Positions 27,176 to 35,343 of a stretch of DNA of 64,000 bases are shown in pieces. The stretch is from positions 205,113-269,112 of the forward strand of contig DYEU01000018.1 in the NCBI GenBank assembly GCA_020725555.1, given 5' to 3'. Under the pieces are notes generated by a model. The model was given only the letters and a program-made list of their open reading frames with translations. It did no database searches and had not been told where the DNA came from. Position 1 is the stretch's first letter; each line of letters begins with the position of its first letter. The DNA is from Desulfatibacillum sp. GTDB lineage: Bacteria > Desulfobacterota > Desulfobacteria > Desulfobacterales > SpSt-501. The translations under genes and the position numbers were made by a program.

Positions 27176-29260
27176 ATGGAAAAAACCGTTTACAGCCTGT
27201 GCTTCATGTGCTCGGTGCGCTGCCCGATCCAGGTCACGGTCAAGGACGGGCAGGTGACCTTCATCCAGGGCAACCCCAAGGTCCCCGGCATCGAGGGCAG
27301 CCTCTGCCCGCGCGGCGCGGCGGGGATCGCGCTCCTCTACGACGCCCAGCGGCTGCAGTCGCCGATGATCCGCACCGGCGAGCGCGGCTCGGGCTCCTGG
27401 CGCAAGGCGAGCTGGGATGAGGCCCTCGACTACATCGCCGAGAAGCTCCGGGCGATCCTCAAGAAGCACGGCGGCCAAAGCGTCGCCCTGATCGAGCGCG
27501 CCAACCTCGCCACCCACGTGAGCAAGGCCTTTCTCAAGGCGATCGGCTCCCCCAACTATTTTTCCCACGACGCCCTCTGCAAGGGCTCGGTCAACACCGC
27601 CTGCCGCTCGCTCTTCGGCTACACCGACGCCCAGATGGGGATCGACTACAAGAACACGCGCCACATCGTGCTCTACGGCCGCAACCTCTTCGAGGCGATC
27701 GCCGTCAAGGAGGTGAACCAGATGATCGAGGCCCTGGGGGCGGGGGCCAAGATGACCTGCATCGACCCGCGCGTCTCGATCACCGCGACCAAGGCCCATC
27801 GCTACTGGATGATCCGGCCGGGGACCGACCTCGCCCTCAACTACGCCCTCATCCACGTGATCCTCAAGGAGCGGCTCTACGACGCGGCCTACGTCGAGCG
27901 CTGGGTGCTCGGGTTGAACGAGCTGCAGGATTTCGTCCAGCCCTACACGCCGGAGTGGGCCGAACAGGAGACCGGGATCCCCGCCGCCGAGATCGTGACG
28001 CTCGCCCGCGAGGTGAGCCGGGAGAAGCCCGCGGTGATCTTCCACTACGGCTACCGCGGGGCGCACCACACAAACGAGATCTACCTGCGCCGCTCGATCC
28101 TGATCCTGAACGTCCTCATGGGCAGCGTCGAGGCCAAGGGCGGCCTGTTCTTCAAAAAGGGCCCGGGCGAGGTCGGCCGCAAGCCGGCGCGCAAGCTGAC
28201 CGACCAGAAGTTCCCCGCGGTCAAGGCGCCGCGCATCGACAAGGTCGGCACCCCGGACTTCCCGCTGCCCGACCCGGAGCACGGCGTGCCGCAGGTGCTG
28301 CCGCAGGCCATCCTGAGCGAGGACCCTTACCCCCTCAAGGCCCTCTTCGCCTTCCGCATGGACCCGCTCATGTCCATGCCGGACACGAACCTCACCAAGA
28401 AGGCGCTCCAAAAGCTCGATCTCGTGGTCGCCTGCGACATCAACTGGAGCGACATCGCCTGGTGGTCCGACGTCGTGCTGCCCGAGTCGGTCTTCCTCGA
28501 GAGAACCGACTGCGTCCAGCAGGCCAACGGGCAGAAGCCCCAGATGTTCCTGCGCCGCCGCGCCGTGCCCCCGCGCTACGACACGCGCGACTGGGCGGTG
28601 ATCGTCAAGCAGCTCGCCGAGCGCATCGGCGCGGGCGATTTCTTCCCCTACCAGGACACCGAGGAGCTCGTCCGCTGGCAGCTCGAGGGAACCGGCTTCA
28701 CCCTCGAGGATTTCGACAAGACGGGCTTCGTCGCCTACACCGACAAGCAGATCCTCTGGGACCGCCTGGGGGGGCTCAAGCTCAAGACCCCCTCGCAGAA
28801 GATCGAGTTCACGTCCTCGCTCCTCGAAAACGCGGGCTTCCCCTCGTTTCCGCCCTACGAGCCGGTGCCGGCCTACGAGGGCAACCGCTTCCGGCTGATC
28901 ACCGGCCGGGCGGCCCTGCACACCCACGTCTCCACCCAGAACAACCCTTACCTGCACGAGCTCCTGCCCGAAAACGAGCTGTGGATCCATGCCCGGCGCG
29001 CCGCCGCCCTCGGGGTGAAAGACGGGGCCCTCGTCACCGTCGCCTCCCGGGTCGGCTCGGGCCAGATCCGCGCCCGGGTGACCGAGCACATCCACCCCGA
29101 CTGCGTCTTTCTCCTCCACGGCTTCGGCCACGAGGCGGCCTTCGCCGCGCGCGCCTGCGGCCGCGGGGTTTCGGATGCGCTGCTCGAGGAGAACCTCACC
29201 GACCGCGTCGGCGGGAGTCCCGCCCTGCACGACACGACCGTGACCGTCCAGCCGGTTTGA
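27176..29260 (+). CDS. Cytoplasmic molybdopterin oxidoreductase (PhsA/PsrA-like catalytic subunit)
   Basis: The product is 694 aa, a member of the DMSO-reductase superfamily. A [4Fe-4S] motif Cys9-x2-Cys12-x3-Cys16-x27-Cys44 opens the protein, followed by the Mo/W-bis-MGD domains. Cys135 in SHDALCKGSVNTAC is the likely metal ligand. A C-terminal cofactor-binding domain (ITGRAALHTHVSTQNNPYLH) closes it. There is no twin-arginine signal and no in-frame Sec codon, so it is a soluble cytoplasmic, cysteine-type enzyme. Closest resemblance is to thiosulfate/polysulfide reductase A chains, but the true substrate is unknown. It heads a five-gene operon under a sigma54 promoter. Confidence 0.9.
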   Translation: MEKTVYSLCFMCSVRCPIQVTVKDGQVTFIQGNPKVPGIEGSLCPRGAAGIALLYDAQRLQSPMIRTGERGSGSWRKASWDEALDYIAEKLRAILKKHGGQSVALIERANLATHVSKAFLKAIGSPNYFSHDALCKGSVNTACRSLFGYTDAQMGIDYKNTRHIVLYGRNLFEAIAVKEVNQMIEALGAGAKMTCIDPRVSITATKAHRYWMIRPGTDLALNYALIHVILKERLYDAAYVERWVLGLNELQDFVQPYTPEWAEQETGIPAAEIVTLAREVSREKPAVIFHYGYRGAHHTNEIYLRRSILILNVLMGSVEAKGGLFFKKGPGEVGRKPARKLTDQKFPAVKAPRIDKVGTPDFPLPDPEHGVPQVLPQAILSEDPYPLKALFAFRMDPLMSMPDTNLTKKALQKLDLVVACDINWSDIAWWSDVVLPESVFLERTDCVQQANGQKPQMFLRRRAVPPRYDTRDWAVIVKQLAERIGAGDFFPYQDTEELVRWQLEGTGFTLEDFDKTGFVAYTDKQILWDRLGGLKLKTPSQKIEFTSSLLENAGFPSFPPYEPVPAYEGNRFRLITGRAALHTHVSTQNNPYLHELLPENELWIHARRAAALGVKDGALVTVASRVGSGQIRARVTEHIHPDCVFLLHGFGHEAAFAARACGRGVSDALLEENLTDRVGGSPALHDTTVTVQPV

Positions 29261-29287
29261 GGCGAACGCCAAGGAGGGAAACCGCCC

Positions 29288-29803
29288 ATGAGCCAGTATT
29301 ACCTCTTCCAGGACACCAAGAACTGCATCGGCTGCCACTCCTGCGAGATCGTCTGCAAGAGCAACAAGGGCCTGCCGATCGGCCCCAAGCCCTGCCAGGT
29401 GATCCACGTCGCCCCCCGCCTGGTGAACGGCCAGCCGCGCGCCTCCTACGTCTTCATGCCCTGCTTCCACTGCCAGAACCCCTGGTGCGTCGCCGCCTGC
29501 CCGACCGGGGCGATGCGCAAGCGGCCCCAAGACGGGATCGTCTACGTCGAGCCCGAGCTCTGCGTGGGCTGCAAGACCTGCATCACCGCCTGCCCCTGGG
29601 GCGCCCCGCAGTGGAACCCCGAGACCGGCAAGGCGGTGAAATGCGACTACTGCAAGGACCGGCTCGACGCCGGGCTCAAGCCCGCCTGCGTGACCGTGTG
29701 CACGACGCATTGCCTGCACTTCGGCCGTGTCGAGGAGATGACCCGCATCCGCCGCGAGCGCCACGCGCGCACGATCGCCAGCCTGGAGAACCAGATCGGA
29801 TGA
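29288..29803 (+). CDS. Four-cluster 4Fe-4S ferredoxin subunit (PsrB/DmsB-like)
   Basis: The product is 171 aa. Four cysteine groups are visible: CIGCHSCEIVC, CFHCQNPWCVAACP, CVGCKTCITACP and CDYCKDRLDAGLKPACVTVC, enough for four [4Fe-4S] clusters. This is the electron-transfer beta subunit of complex iron-sulfur molybdoenzymes and would carry electrons between the catalytic subunit at 27176 and the flavoprotein at 29835. No membrane-anchor gene (PsrC/DmsC type) follows, which fits a soluble complex. GGAGGG precedes the ATG. Confidence 0.93.
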   Translation: MSQYYLFQDTKNCIGCHSCEIVCKSNKGLPIGPKPCQVIHVAPRLVNGQPRASYVFMPCFHCQNPWCVAACPTGAMRKRPQDGIVYVEPELCVGCKTCITACPWGAPQWNPETGKAVKCDYCKDRLDAGLKPACVTVCTTHCLHFGRVEEMTRIRRERHARTIASLENQIG

Positions 29804-29834
29804 GCCCCCGCGGCCGTCCGCCGGAGCCGAGCCG

Positions 29835-31994
29835 ATGAGCGCGCCCGCCCCCTGCCCGGTCCACGAGACGATCCTGCGCGTGCGCGGGGAGATCGAGTCC
29901 GGAAGGCTGGCCCACCCCCGCAGCCGCCGGATCGCCGAGGAGATCCTCGATCTGCTGAACGACGTCGCCTGGGGCCGCGCGGGCCAGGACCATCCGGGGG
30001 CGATCGCCTCGCTCGCCGACGAGCTCGCCGCGGACACGGAGCACCCGGCCGCACCCGGCCTCGCCCGGTTCCTGCTCGACGCCCTGAGCCGGCAGCGGGA
30101 GGTCTTCCAGAGCCACATCGAGACCCACAACTGCGCGAGCGGGGACTGCGTGCGCCTCGTCCCCGCCCCCTGCCAGATGGCCTGCCCCGCGGGGATCGAT
30201 GTCCCCACCTACGTGAACCTGATCGCCCTCGGCCGGGACGCCGAGGCGATCGAGGTCATCCGCCGCGACAACCCCTTTCCCTGGGTCTGCGGCCTCGTCT
30301 GCACCCGGCCCTGCGAATTCATGTGCGTGCGCGGCCGCCTGGACAAGCCGATCTCGATCAAGTTCCTCAAGGCCTTCGCCGCCGAGCGCGCCCTCTCCGA
30401 GCGCAGCTACCGCAACCCGCCGCGCGAGGCGGACAAGGGCCGGCGCGTCGCGGTGATCGGGGCCGGCCCGGGGGGCCTGACCGCGGCCTACTACCTCGCC
30501 CTCAAGGGCTACGGGGTCACGGTCTTCGAGGAGCTCCCCATGGCGGGCGGCATGATGATGATCGGCATCCCCCGCTACCGCCTGCCGCGCGAGGTGATCG
30601 ACCGCGAGGTGGCCATGCTCGAGGACCTGGGCGTCCGCTTCCGCTTCGGCACGCGCTTCGGCCGCGACGTCGATCTCGAAACCCTCAAATCCCGTGGCTA
30701 CGACGCGGTCTTCCTCGCCATCGGCGCCCACGCCTCCTTCAAGCTGAACATCCCCGGCGAGGCCGACTTCCCCCAGGTGATCGAGGCGATCGCGCTGTTG
30801 CGCCGGGTGGCGCTCGGCGACCACCGCGCCCCGGGCAAACGGGTCGTGGTCGTGGGCGGGGGCAACGTCGCCATCGACGCCGCGCGCACCTGCCTGCGCC
30901 TGGGCTGCGAGGAGGTGACGATCGCCTACCGCCGCAGCCGGGCGGACATGCCGGCCGACGTGGAGGAGGTGGAGCAGGCCGAGGAGGAGGGGGTGCGCTT
31001 CTCCTTCCTCACCATCCCCAAGGCCGTGCACGGGGCCGCGAGCGCCGTGCGCGGGCTGGAGTGCGTGCGGGCGAAGATGGTCAAAAAGGACGACGGCCCG
31101 CGGCTCTTCCCCGTCCCGGTCGAGGGCAGCGAGTTCACGATCGAGGCCGACACGGTCGTCTCGGCCATCGGGCAGCGCATCGAGCTCGAGTGCCTGCGCG
31201 ATCTGCAGGGCCTCTCCTGGAGCCGGCGGCAGACGATCCAGGCGAGCGCCGTGACCCAGGAGACCTCGCTCCCCGGCGTCTTCGCCGGCGGGGACGCCGT
31301 CACCGGCCCGGCGACCGTGGTCGAGGCGATCGGCGCCGGAAAACGCGCGGCCGAGGCGATCGACCGCTGGCTCTCGGGGATCCCGCAGCCGACGATGCCG
31401 CCCGTCCCCGTGCGCCGCCGCCGCGTCGACTGGATCGAGGTCCCGGCCAGCACGAAGATGACGCTTAGGCGGCCGGAGATGCCGCTGCTCAACCTCGAGC
31501 GGCGCCGCACGACCTTCCAGCAGGTCGAGCTCGGCTACCCCGAAAACGCCGTGCGCGAGGAGGCCCGGCGCTGCCTGCGCTGCGACGTCTGCCTGCGCTG
31601 CGGCCAGTGCGTCGCGGTCTGCCGCGACCGCATGGGGATCGACGCCCTGCAGTTCGGCTTTCTCTCCTTCGACCGGCCCGGGCCGACCGATCTGCGGGTC
31701 ACGGCCGAGCGCTGCATCCTCTGCGGGGCCTGCGCGGCGAACTGCCCCAACGACGCCATCCGCGTCGTTGACCGCGGCGGCGAGCGCCTGCTATCCTGGT
31801 GCGGAACGATCCTGAACCGCGAGCGGCTCGAGCGCTGCGAGGGGTGCGGGGCCGTGCTCGGCCCGCGGCGCTACCTCGAGTACCTCCAGAAACGCACCGC
31901 GCCGGTCGGCCCGCTCCTGACCGGGAGGCTCCTCTGCCAGGCGTGCGCCCGCCGCGAAAGCGCGCGCATGCACACGGACATCGCCCCCGTGTAG
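29835..31994 (+). CDS. FAD-dependent NAD(P)H oxidoreductase (GltD-like) with extra Fe-S domains
   Basis: The product is 719 aa. After a helical N-terminus come the GltD/DPYD-type Fe-S helical domain (CQMACPAGIDVPTYV, then CGLVCTRPCEFMCVRG, ~115-175), an FAD site (GAGPGGLTAAYYLALKGYG, ~206), an NAD(P) site (VVVGGGNVAIDAARTCLRLG, ~337) and a second FAD motif (VFAGGDAVTGPATVVEAIGA). Two ferredoxin-like motifs (CLRCDVCLRCGQC and CILCGACAANCP) and a terminal Cys-pair module (Cys668/671 and Cys701/704) follow. It probably exchanges electrons between NAD(P)H and the ferredoxin subunit. Overall it is considerably longer than GltD (~470 aa). Confidence 0.9.
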   Translation: MSAPAPCPVHETILRVRGEIESGRLAHPRSRRIAEEILDLLNDVAWGRAGQDHPGAIASLADELAADTEHPAAPGLARFLLDALSRQREVFQSHIETHNCASGDCVRLVPAPCQMACPAGIDVPTYVNLIALGRDAEAIEVIRRDNPFPWVCGLVCTRPCEFMCVRGRLDKPISIKFLKAFAAERALSERSYRNPPREADKGRRVAVIGAGPGGLTAAYYLALKGYGVTVFEELPMAGGMMMIGIPRYRLPREVIDREVAMLEDLGVRFRFGTRFGRDVDLETLKSRGYDAVFLAIGAHASFKLNIPGEADFPQVIEAIALLRRVALGDHRAPGKRVVVVGGGNVAIDAARTCLRLGCEEVTIAYRRSRADMPADVEEVEQAEEEGVRFSFLTIPKAVHGAASAVRGLECVRAKMVKKDDGPRLFPVPVEGSEFTIEADTVVSAIGQRIELECLRDLQGLSWSRRQTIQASAVTQETSLPGVFAGGDAVTGPATVVEAIGAGKRAAEAIDRWLSGIPQPTMPPVPVRRRRVDWIEVPASTKMTLRRPEMPLLNLERRRTTFQQVELGYPENAVREEARRCLRCDVCLRCGQCVAVCRDRMGIDALQFGFLSFDRPGPTDLRVTAERCILCGACAANCPNDAIRVVDRGGERLLSWCGTILNRERLERCEGCGAVLGPRRYLEYLQKRTAPVGPLLTGRLLCQACARRESARMHTDIAPV

Positions 31995-32033
31995 CCTCGG
32001 GGAAGGGGCGGGGGCGGGGAAAGGAGGCCCGGC

Positions 32034-32246
32034 ATGGCCTTTCACAAGGGACAGAAGGTGGAAATCTACCGGCGCTCCGCAGACGAGAGCTGGGGGCCGC
32101 ACATGGACGAGTACATCGGCCGCCACGGCGTGATCACCGACCCGGACACGACGAAAAACGACCCCGACGCCCTGATCGAGGTCTCGATCGACGGCAAGGG
32201 GACCCATCGCTTTCCCCAGGACTGCCTGCGGCTGATCGACGCATGA
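32034..32246 (+). CDS. Small SH3/KOW-like protein in the oxidoreductase operon (70 aa)
   Basis: The protein is 70 aa: MAFHKGQKVEIYRRSADESW opens it, then YIGRHGVITDPDTT, ALIEVSIDGKGTHRFPQDCL. The alternation of short strands with KGQKVEIY, GRHGVI and a closing RFPQDCLRLID is what a small SH3-like or KOW-like beta barrel looks like. I do not recognise a named family. It overlaps the next gene by ATGA, so it is stoichiometrically linked to the Fe-S subunit and may be an assembly, regulatory or docking factor. Confidence 0.78.
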   Translation: MAFHKGQKVEIYRRSADESWGPHMDEYIGRHGVITDPDTTKNDPDALIEVSIDGKGTHRFPQDCLRLIDA

Positions 32247-33019
32247 CCGGCGAAGGATCGATCCCCGTCCGCGTGAACGACCGGGTCCTCGATCTCCCCG
32301 AGGGCCGATCCCTCCTCGAAGGGCTGCTCGAGGCCGGCGTGCCGATCCCCCACCTCTGCCACCACCCCGCCCTGAAGAAGGCCACGGGGGTGTGTCGGCT
32401 GTGCACGGTCGAGGTGAGCGTGGGGGACGGCGGCCCGCAGACCCGGCGCGCCTGCCTGCTCAAGCCGCTGCCCGGCATGGCGGTCCGGACCGAGAGCGCG
32501 GCCGTCCAGGCCGCGCGCGAGAAGGCCATGCGCGCGCTTTTGCGCCAGGCCCCGCAGGCCGAGCGGCTGCTCCAGATCGCCGCGCAGTTCGCCATCCGCG
32601 TCGACCCCGCCCCCGACGGCTGCATCCGCTGTCTCCTCTGCGAGCGCATCTGCCGCGAGGTGGTGGGCGCGGCGGCCCTGCGGCTGGGAAAGCGCGGGGG
32701 GGTCCGCCTGATCGAGCCGGTCGAAGGCCGCTGCATCGGCTGCGGCACCTGCGCCAACGTCTGCCCGACCCGCGTGATCCACGTGCACGACGAGGAGGCC
32801 GTGCGCGTGATCTCGATCCGCGGCGAGACGATCGGCCGCCACCCGCTCGCCGTCTGCGAGGGCTGCGGCAAGCGCTTTGCGACCCCGAAGTTCCTGGATG
32901 CGGCCCACCACCGGGCGGTCGACCACCACCCCGACGTGAAAGAACACCACCGCTTCTGCCCGGAGTGCGCCAAGCGCCTCTCCGGCCGCGTCTCCGCCCT
33001 GACCACCCGCCGCTATTGA
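32243..33019 (+). CDS. NuoG/HydA-N-like 2Fe-2S and 4Fe-4S electron-transfer subunit
   Basis: The product is 258 aa. An N-terminal [2Fe-2S] domain (HLCHHPALKKATGVCRLCTV, with a later Cys in RRACLLKP) precedes a histidine-poor linker and two [4Fe-4S] motifs (CIRCLLCERICRE from residue 127 and CIGCGTCANVCP from 164). A C-terminal Cys-pair module (Cys205/208 and Cys239/242) ends it. This is the layout of the N-terminal part of NuoG and bidirectional-hydrogenase diaphorase subunits, which pass electrons from NADH or ferredoxin. It completes the soluble oxidoreductase operon. Its end overlaps the convergent carbamoyltransferase gene by 7 bases. Confidence 0.9.
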   Translation: MTGEGSIPVRVNDRVLDLPEGRSLLEGLLEAGVPIPHLCHHPALKKATGVCRLCTVEVSVGDGGPQTRRACLLKPLPGMAVRTESAAVQAAREKAMRALLRQAPQAERLLQIAAQFAIRVDPAPDGCIRCLLCERICREVVGAAALRLGKRGGVRLIEPVEGRCIGCGTCANVCPTRVIHVHDEEAVRVISIRGETIGRHPLAVCEGCGKRFATPKFLDAAHHRAVDHHPDVKEHHRFCPECAKRLSGRVSALTTRRY

Positions 33020-34605
33020 GCCCCCGCGCCGGGGCGGCCCGTTTTCGTCTCGACCCCCTCCGGCGTGACGAGCACATCGAGGCCCGTCCGCCGCCAGGTG
33101 GCGCGCGCCTGGGCGACGGTGTCCACGAGCGGCTCCTGGCAGTTGAAGGAGGTGTTGAGAAGGAGCGCGCAGCCCGTCCTTTCCCTCCAGAGGCGAAGCA
33201 GCCGGAGAAGGAAGGGGTCGTCGCCCTCTTCCAGGATCTGGGGCCGGGTGGTGCCGTCGACGTGGGTCACGGCCGGGACCCCGTGCGCGGCGACGGGGAC
33301 GATGTAGGACATGTACTTTCCGGGGACACCCCAGTCGCCCCCCAGCACCATGGGCGCGTAGGGCCGGTACCACTCGCGGTGCTTCACCTCGCGGTTGAGC
33401 CGCTCCTTGCCGTCGGGGATGCGGGGGTCGAGGAGGATGCTCCGGTGGCCGAGGGCGCGCGGGCCGGACTCGGCCCGGCCGTAGCAGAGCCCCACGCTCA
33501 GGCCTTGTTCGAGGAAGCCCACGATCTCCTCGGCCCGCTCCTCGGGGAGGGGGCCGGCGTCGGTGCCCAGATAGGGCGTGAGCGGCCGGGGGGTCCGCGG
33601 CCGGCCGAGCACGTGGTGCCAGGCGAAGAGCGCCTGGCCCAGGCTCAGGCCGCCGTCGTGGGGCTGGGCGGGGACCCAGGTGCCGGCGAAGAGGGAGCTG
33701 CGGTGCACGGCGGTGTTGGCGATGCAGTTCATCGCGCAGCCGCCGGTCAGGACGGCACAGGCGACCGGCCAGCGCGATTTCAGGCGGCGGGCGGCCTCGA
33801 GGAAGAGCTCGGTCGTGAGCTGCTGCAGCGAGGCGCAGACGTCCTGGGCGAAGGGGTCCTCGGGCTCGAGGGCGAGCTCGTCGCCGCGGCCGAAGCGGAA
33901 GGTCTGAAACGGCGCGTAGGGGTAGTAGAGCATCTGCTCGCGCAGGACGGCCACGATCTCCTCCCGCGGGGTGCCGTAGCTGGCGAGCCCCATGAGCTTG
34001 CCGGCGCCCTCGAGCCGCTTCATCCCGAAATTGTATTCCCCGAGCGAGGCCCAGACGGCCCCGATGTTGAGCTGCATCTTCTTCTTTTCGTAGCCCCAGC
34101 CGTACTCGATCTCGTGGATGCGGTTTCCCGCGCCCCAGGCCATGGCGCAGGCGCGCAGATCGCCGCTGCCGTCGGCGGAGAGGATGCCCGCCTCGGCGAA
34201 CGGCGAGGTGAAGAGCGCGCCCGCGGCGTGGGCGAGGTGATGGTCCACGGCCAGCGCTTCGAAGCGGCGGCCGAAGAGCCGGATGCGGTGGCGGCTCATG
34301 CGCCCCTCGGGCGGCCCGCACCAGCCGTCCTGCTTGTAGTCGGGCCGCTCGTCGTAGCGCTCGCCCTCGATCTCCAGGGCGAAGCGCCGGCCGTCCCGCC
34401 CGGGGCGGAGGTAGGGGTTGAAGACCACGAGGTCGACGGACTCGGGCGTCCAGCCGTAGTCTTCCAGGATCGCCGCGAGGTCCATCGGGCCCGCGTCGTG
34501 CTTGACGCGCGTCAGGCGCTCCTTTTCAAGGACGCAGACCACCTCCCCCTCGTCGAGGAGGGTGACGTTCGCGTCATGCCCGAAATAAAAGGACAAGATC
34601 CGCAT
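33013..34605 (-). CDS. NodU/CmcH-family carbamoyltransferase
   Basis: The product is 530 aa. It has the N-terminal Kae1-like part (FYFGHDANVTLL, VDHHLAHAAGALFTSPF, LTGGCAMNCIANT) and the C-terminal YrdC-like part (ESGPRALGHRSILLDP, LNTSFNCQEP). These enzymes make carbamoyl-adenylate from carbamoyl phosphate and ATP and carbamoylate hydroxyls on sugars or secondary metabolites. The acceptor is unknown; glycosyltransferase genes 2 kb away make a surface polysaccharide possible. A strong promoter lies at 34644-34672. Confidence 0.93.
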   Translation of the reverse strand: MRILSFYFGHDANVTLLDEGEVVCVLEKERLTRVKHDAGPMDLAAILEDYGWTPESVDLVVFNPYLRPGRDGRRFALEIEGERYDERPDYKQDGWCGPPEGRMSRHRIRLFGRRFEALAVDHHLAHAAGALFTSPFAEAGILSADGSGDLRACAMAWGAGNRIHEIEYGWGYEKKKMQLNIGAVWASLGEYNFGMKRLEGAGKLMGLASYGTPREEIVAVLREQMLYYPYAPFQTFRFGRGDELALEPEDPFAQDVCASLQQLTTELFLEAARRLKSRWPVACAVLTGGCAMNCIANTAVHRSSLFAGTWVPAQPHDGGLSLGQALFAWHHVLGRPRTPRPLTPYLGTDAGPLPEERAEEIVGFLEQGLSVGLCYGRAESGPRALGHRSILLDPRIPDGKERLNREVKHREWYRPYAPMVLGGDWGVPGKYMSYIVPVAAHGVPAVTHVDGTTRPQILEEGDDPFLLRLLRLWRERTGCALLLNTSFNCQEPLVDTVAQARATWRRTGLDVLVTPEGVETKTGRPGAGAQ

Positions 34606-34643
34606 GCTTCCGGGTTCTCCCTCGGCCGGTGATGAGGCAGGGG

Positions 34644-34672
34644 ATGCTACGGCCCGGCCCGGCGGCTGTCAA
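34644..34672 (-). promoter_or_regulatory. Sigma70 promoter for the carbamoyltransferase
   Basis: The minus strand carries a perfect TTGACA and TAGCAT separated by 17 bp, ending about 39 bp before the start codon. Confidence 0.65.
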
Positions 34673-34687
34673 GGCGCGGGGCCGGGT

Positions 34688-34716
34688 TTGAGCCCGCGGC
34701 CCGGATGTGCTACCCA
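34688..34716 (+). promoter_or_regulatory. Weak promoter candidate for the ferritin-like gene
   Basis: TTGAGC and TACCCA are separated by 17 bp with TGC before the -10 (extended -10 type). The -10 hexamer is poor by consensus but resembles those at 20878 and 55611. Confidence 0.35.
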
Positions 34717-34787
34717 TCCCCCGTCACCGCGACGACGGGGAGGGGGTGCCGCCCCTCCCCGGTGAGCCCCCGAGAAAGGAGATGCCC

Positions 34788-35333
34788 ATGGCACCGAAAT
34801 CCCGCGAGGAACGCAGGCAGAAGGTCATCGAGGTGTTGAACAAGGCGCGCGCGATGGAGCTCCACGCCATCCACCAGTACATGAACCAGCACTACCACCT
34901 GGACGACAAGGACTACGGCGAGCTCGCGGCCAAGATCAAGCTGATCGCGATCGACGAGATGCGCCACGCCGAGATGTTCGCCGAGCGCATCAAGGAACTG
35001 GGCGGCGAGCCCGTGACCGAACACGGCCACAAGGTGCAGAAGGGCCAGAAGGTCGAGCAGCTCTTCGCCTTCGACGCCCGCCTCGAGGACAACACGATCG
35101 ACGTCTACAACGGGTTTGCCGGGGTCTGCCGCGAAAACGGCGACAGCCTCACCATGAAGCTCTTCGAGGCGATCATCGCCGAGGAGCAGATCCACTACAA
35201 CTACTTCGACAACGTCGACGAGCACATCCAGACGCTCGGCGACACCTTCCTCGCCAAGATCGCCGGCACCCCCTCGTCCGCGGGCCTGACCCCCAAGGGC
35301 TTCGCCGTGGGCACGGGCGGCGAGGCGGCCTGA
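34788..35333 (+). CDS. Bacterioferritin/ferritin-like diiron protein
   Basis: The product is 181 aa. A four-helix bundle carries the diiron ligand pattern: Glu in AMELHAIHQY, ExxH in DEMRHAEMF, a Glu in helix 3 (ARLEDNTID) and ExxH in AEEQIHYNYF. This is the ferritin-like fold used for iron storage or peroxide detoxification. The C-terminal Gly/Ser tail is unconserved. The start at 34788 is 7 bases after AAAGGA; ATG at 34782 is an alternative. A haem-ligand Met could not be assigned confidently, so bacterioferritin proper is not proven. Confidence 0.88.
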   Translation: MAPKSREERRQKVIEVLNKARAMELHAIHQYMNQHYHLDDKDYGELAAKIKLIAIDEMRHAEMFAERIKELGGEPVTEHGHKVQKGQKVEQLFAFDARLEDNTIDVYNGFAGVCRENGDSLTMKLFEAIIAEEQIHYNYFDNVDEHIQTLGDTFLAKIAGTPSSAGLTPKGFAVGTGGEAA

Positions 35334-35343
35334 CCCCCCTTCT

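Noticed and set aside
27176-29260. Selenocysteine-containing formate dehydrogenase
   Set aside because: No in-frame TGA occurs at the metal-ligand position, which is Cys135, and the surrounding motif is unlike FdhF.
27149-30208. 1019-codon open frame antisense to the molybdopterin operon
   Set aside because: No domain is visible and it spans three certain plus-strand genes, so it is a shadow frame.
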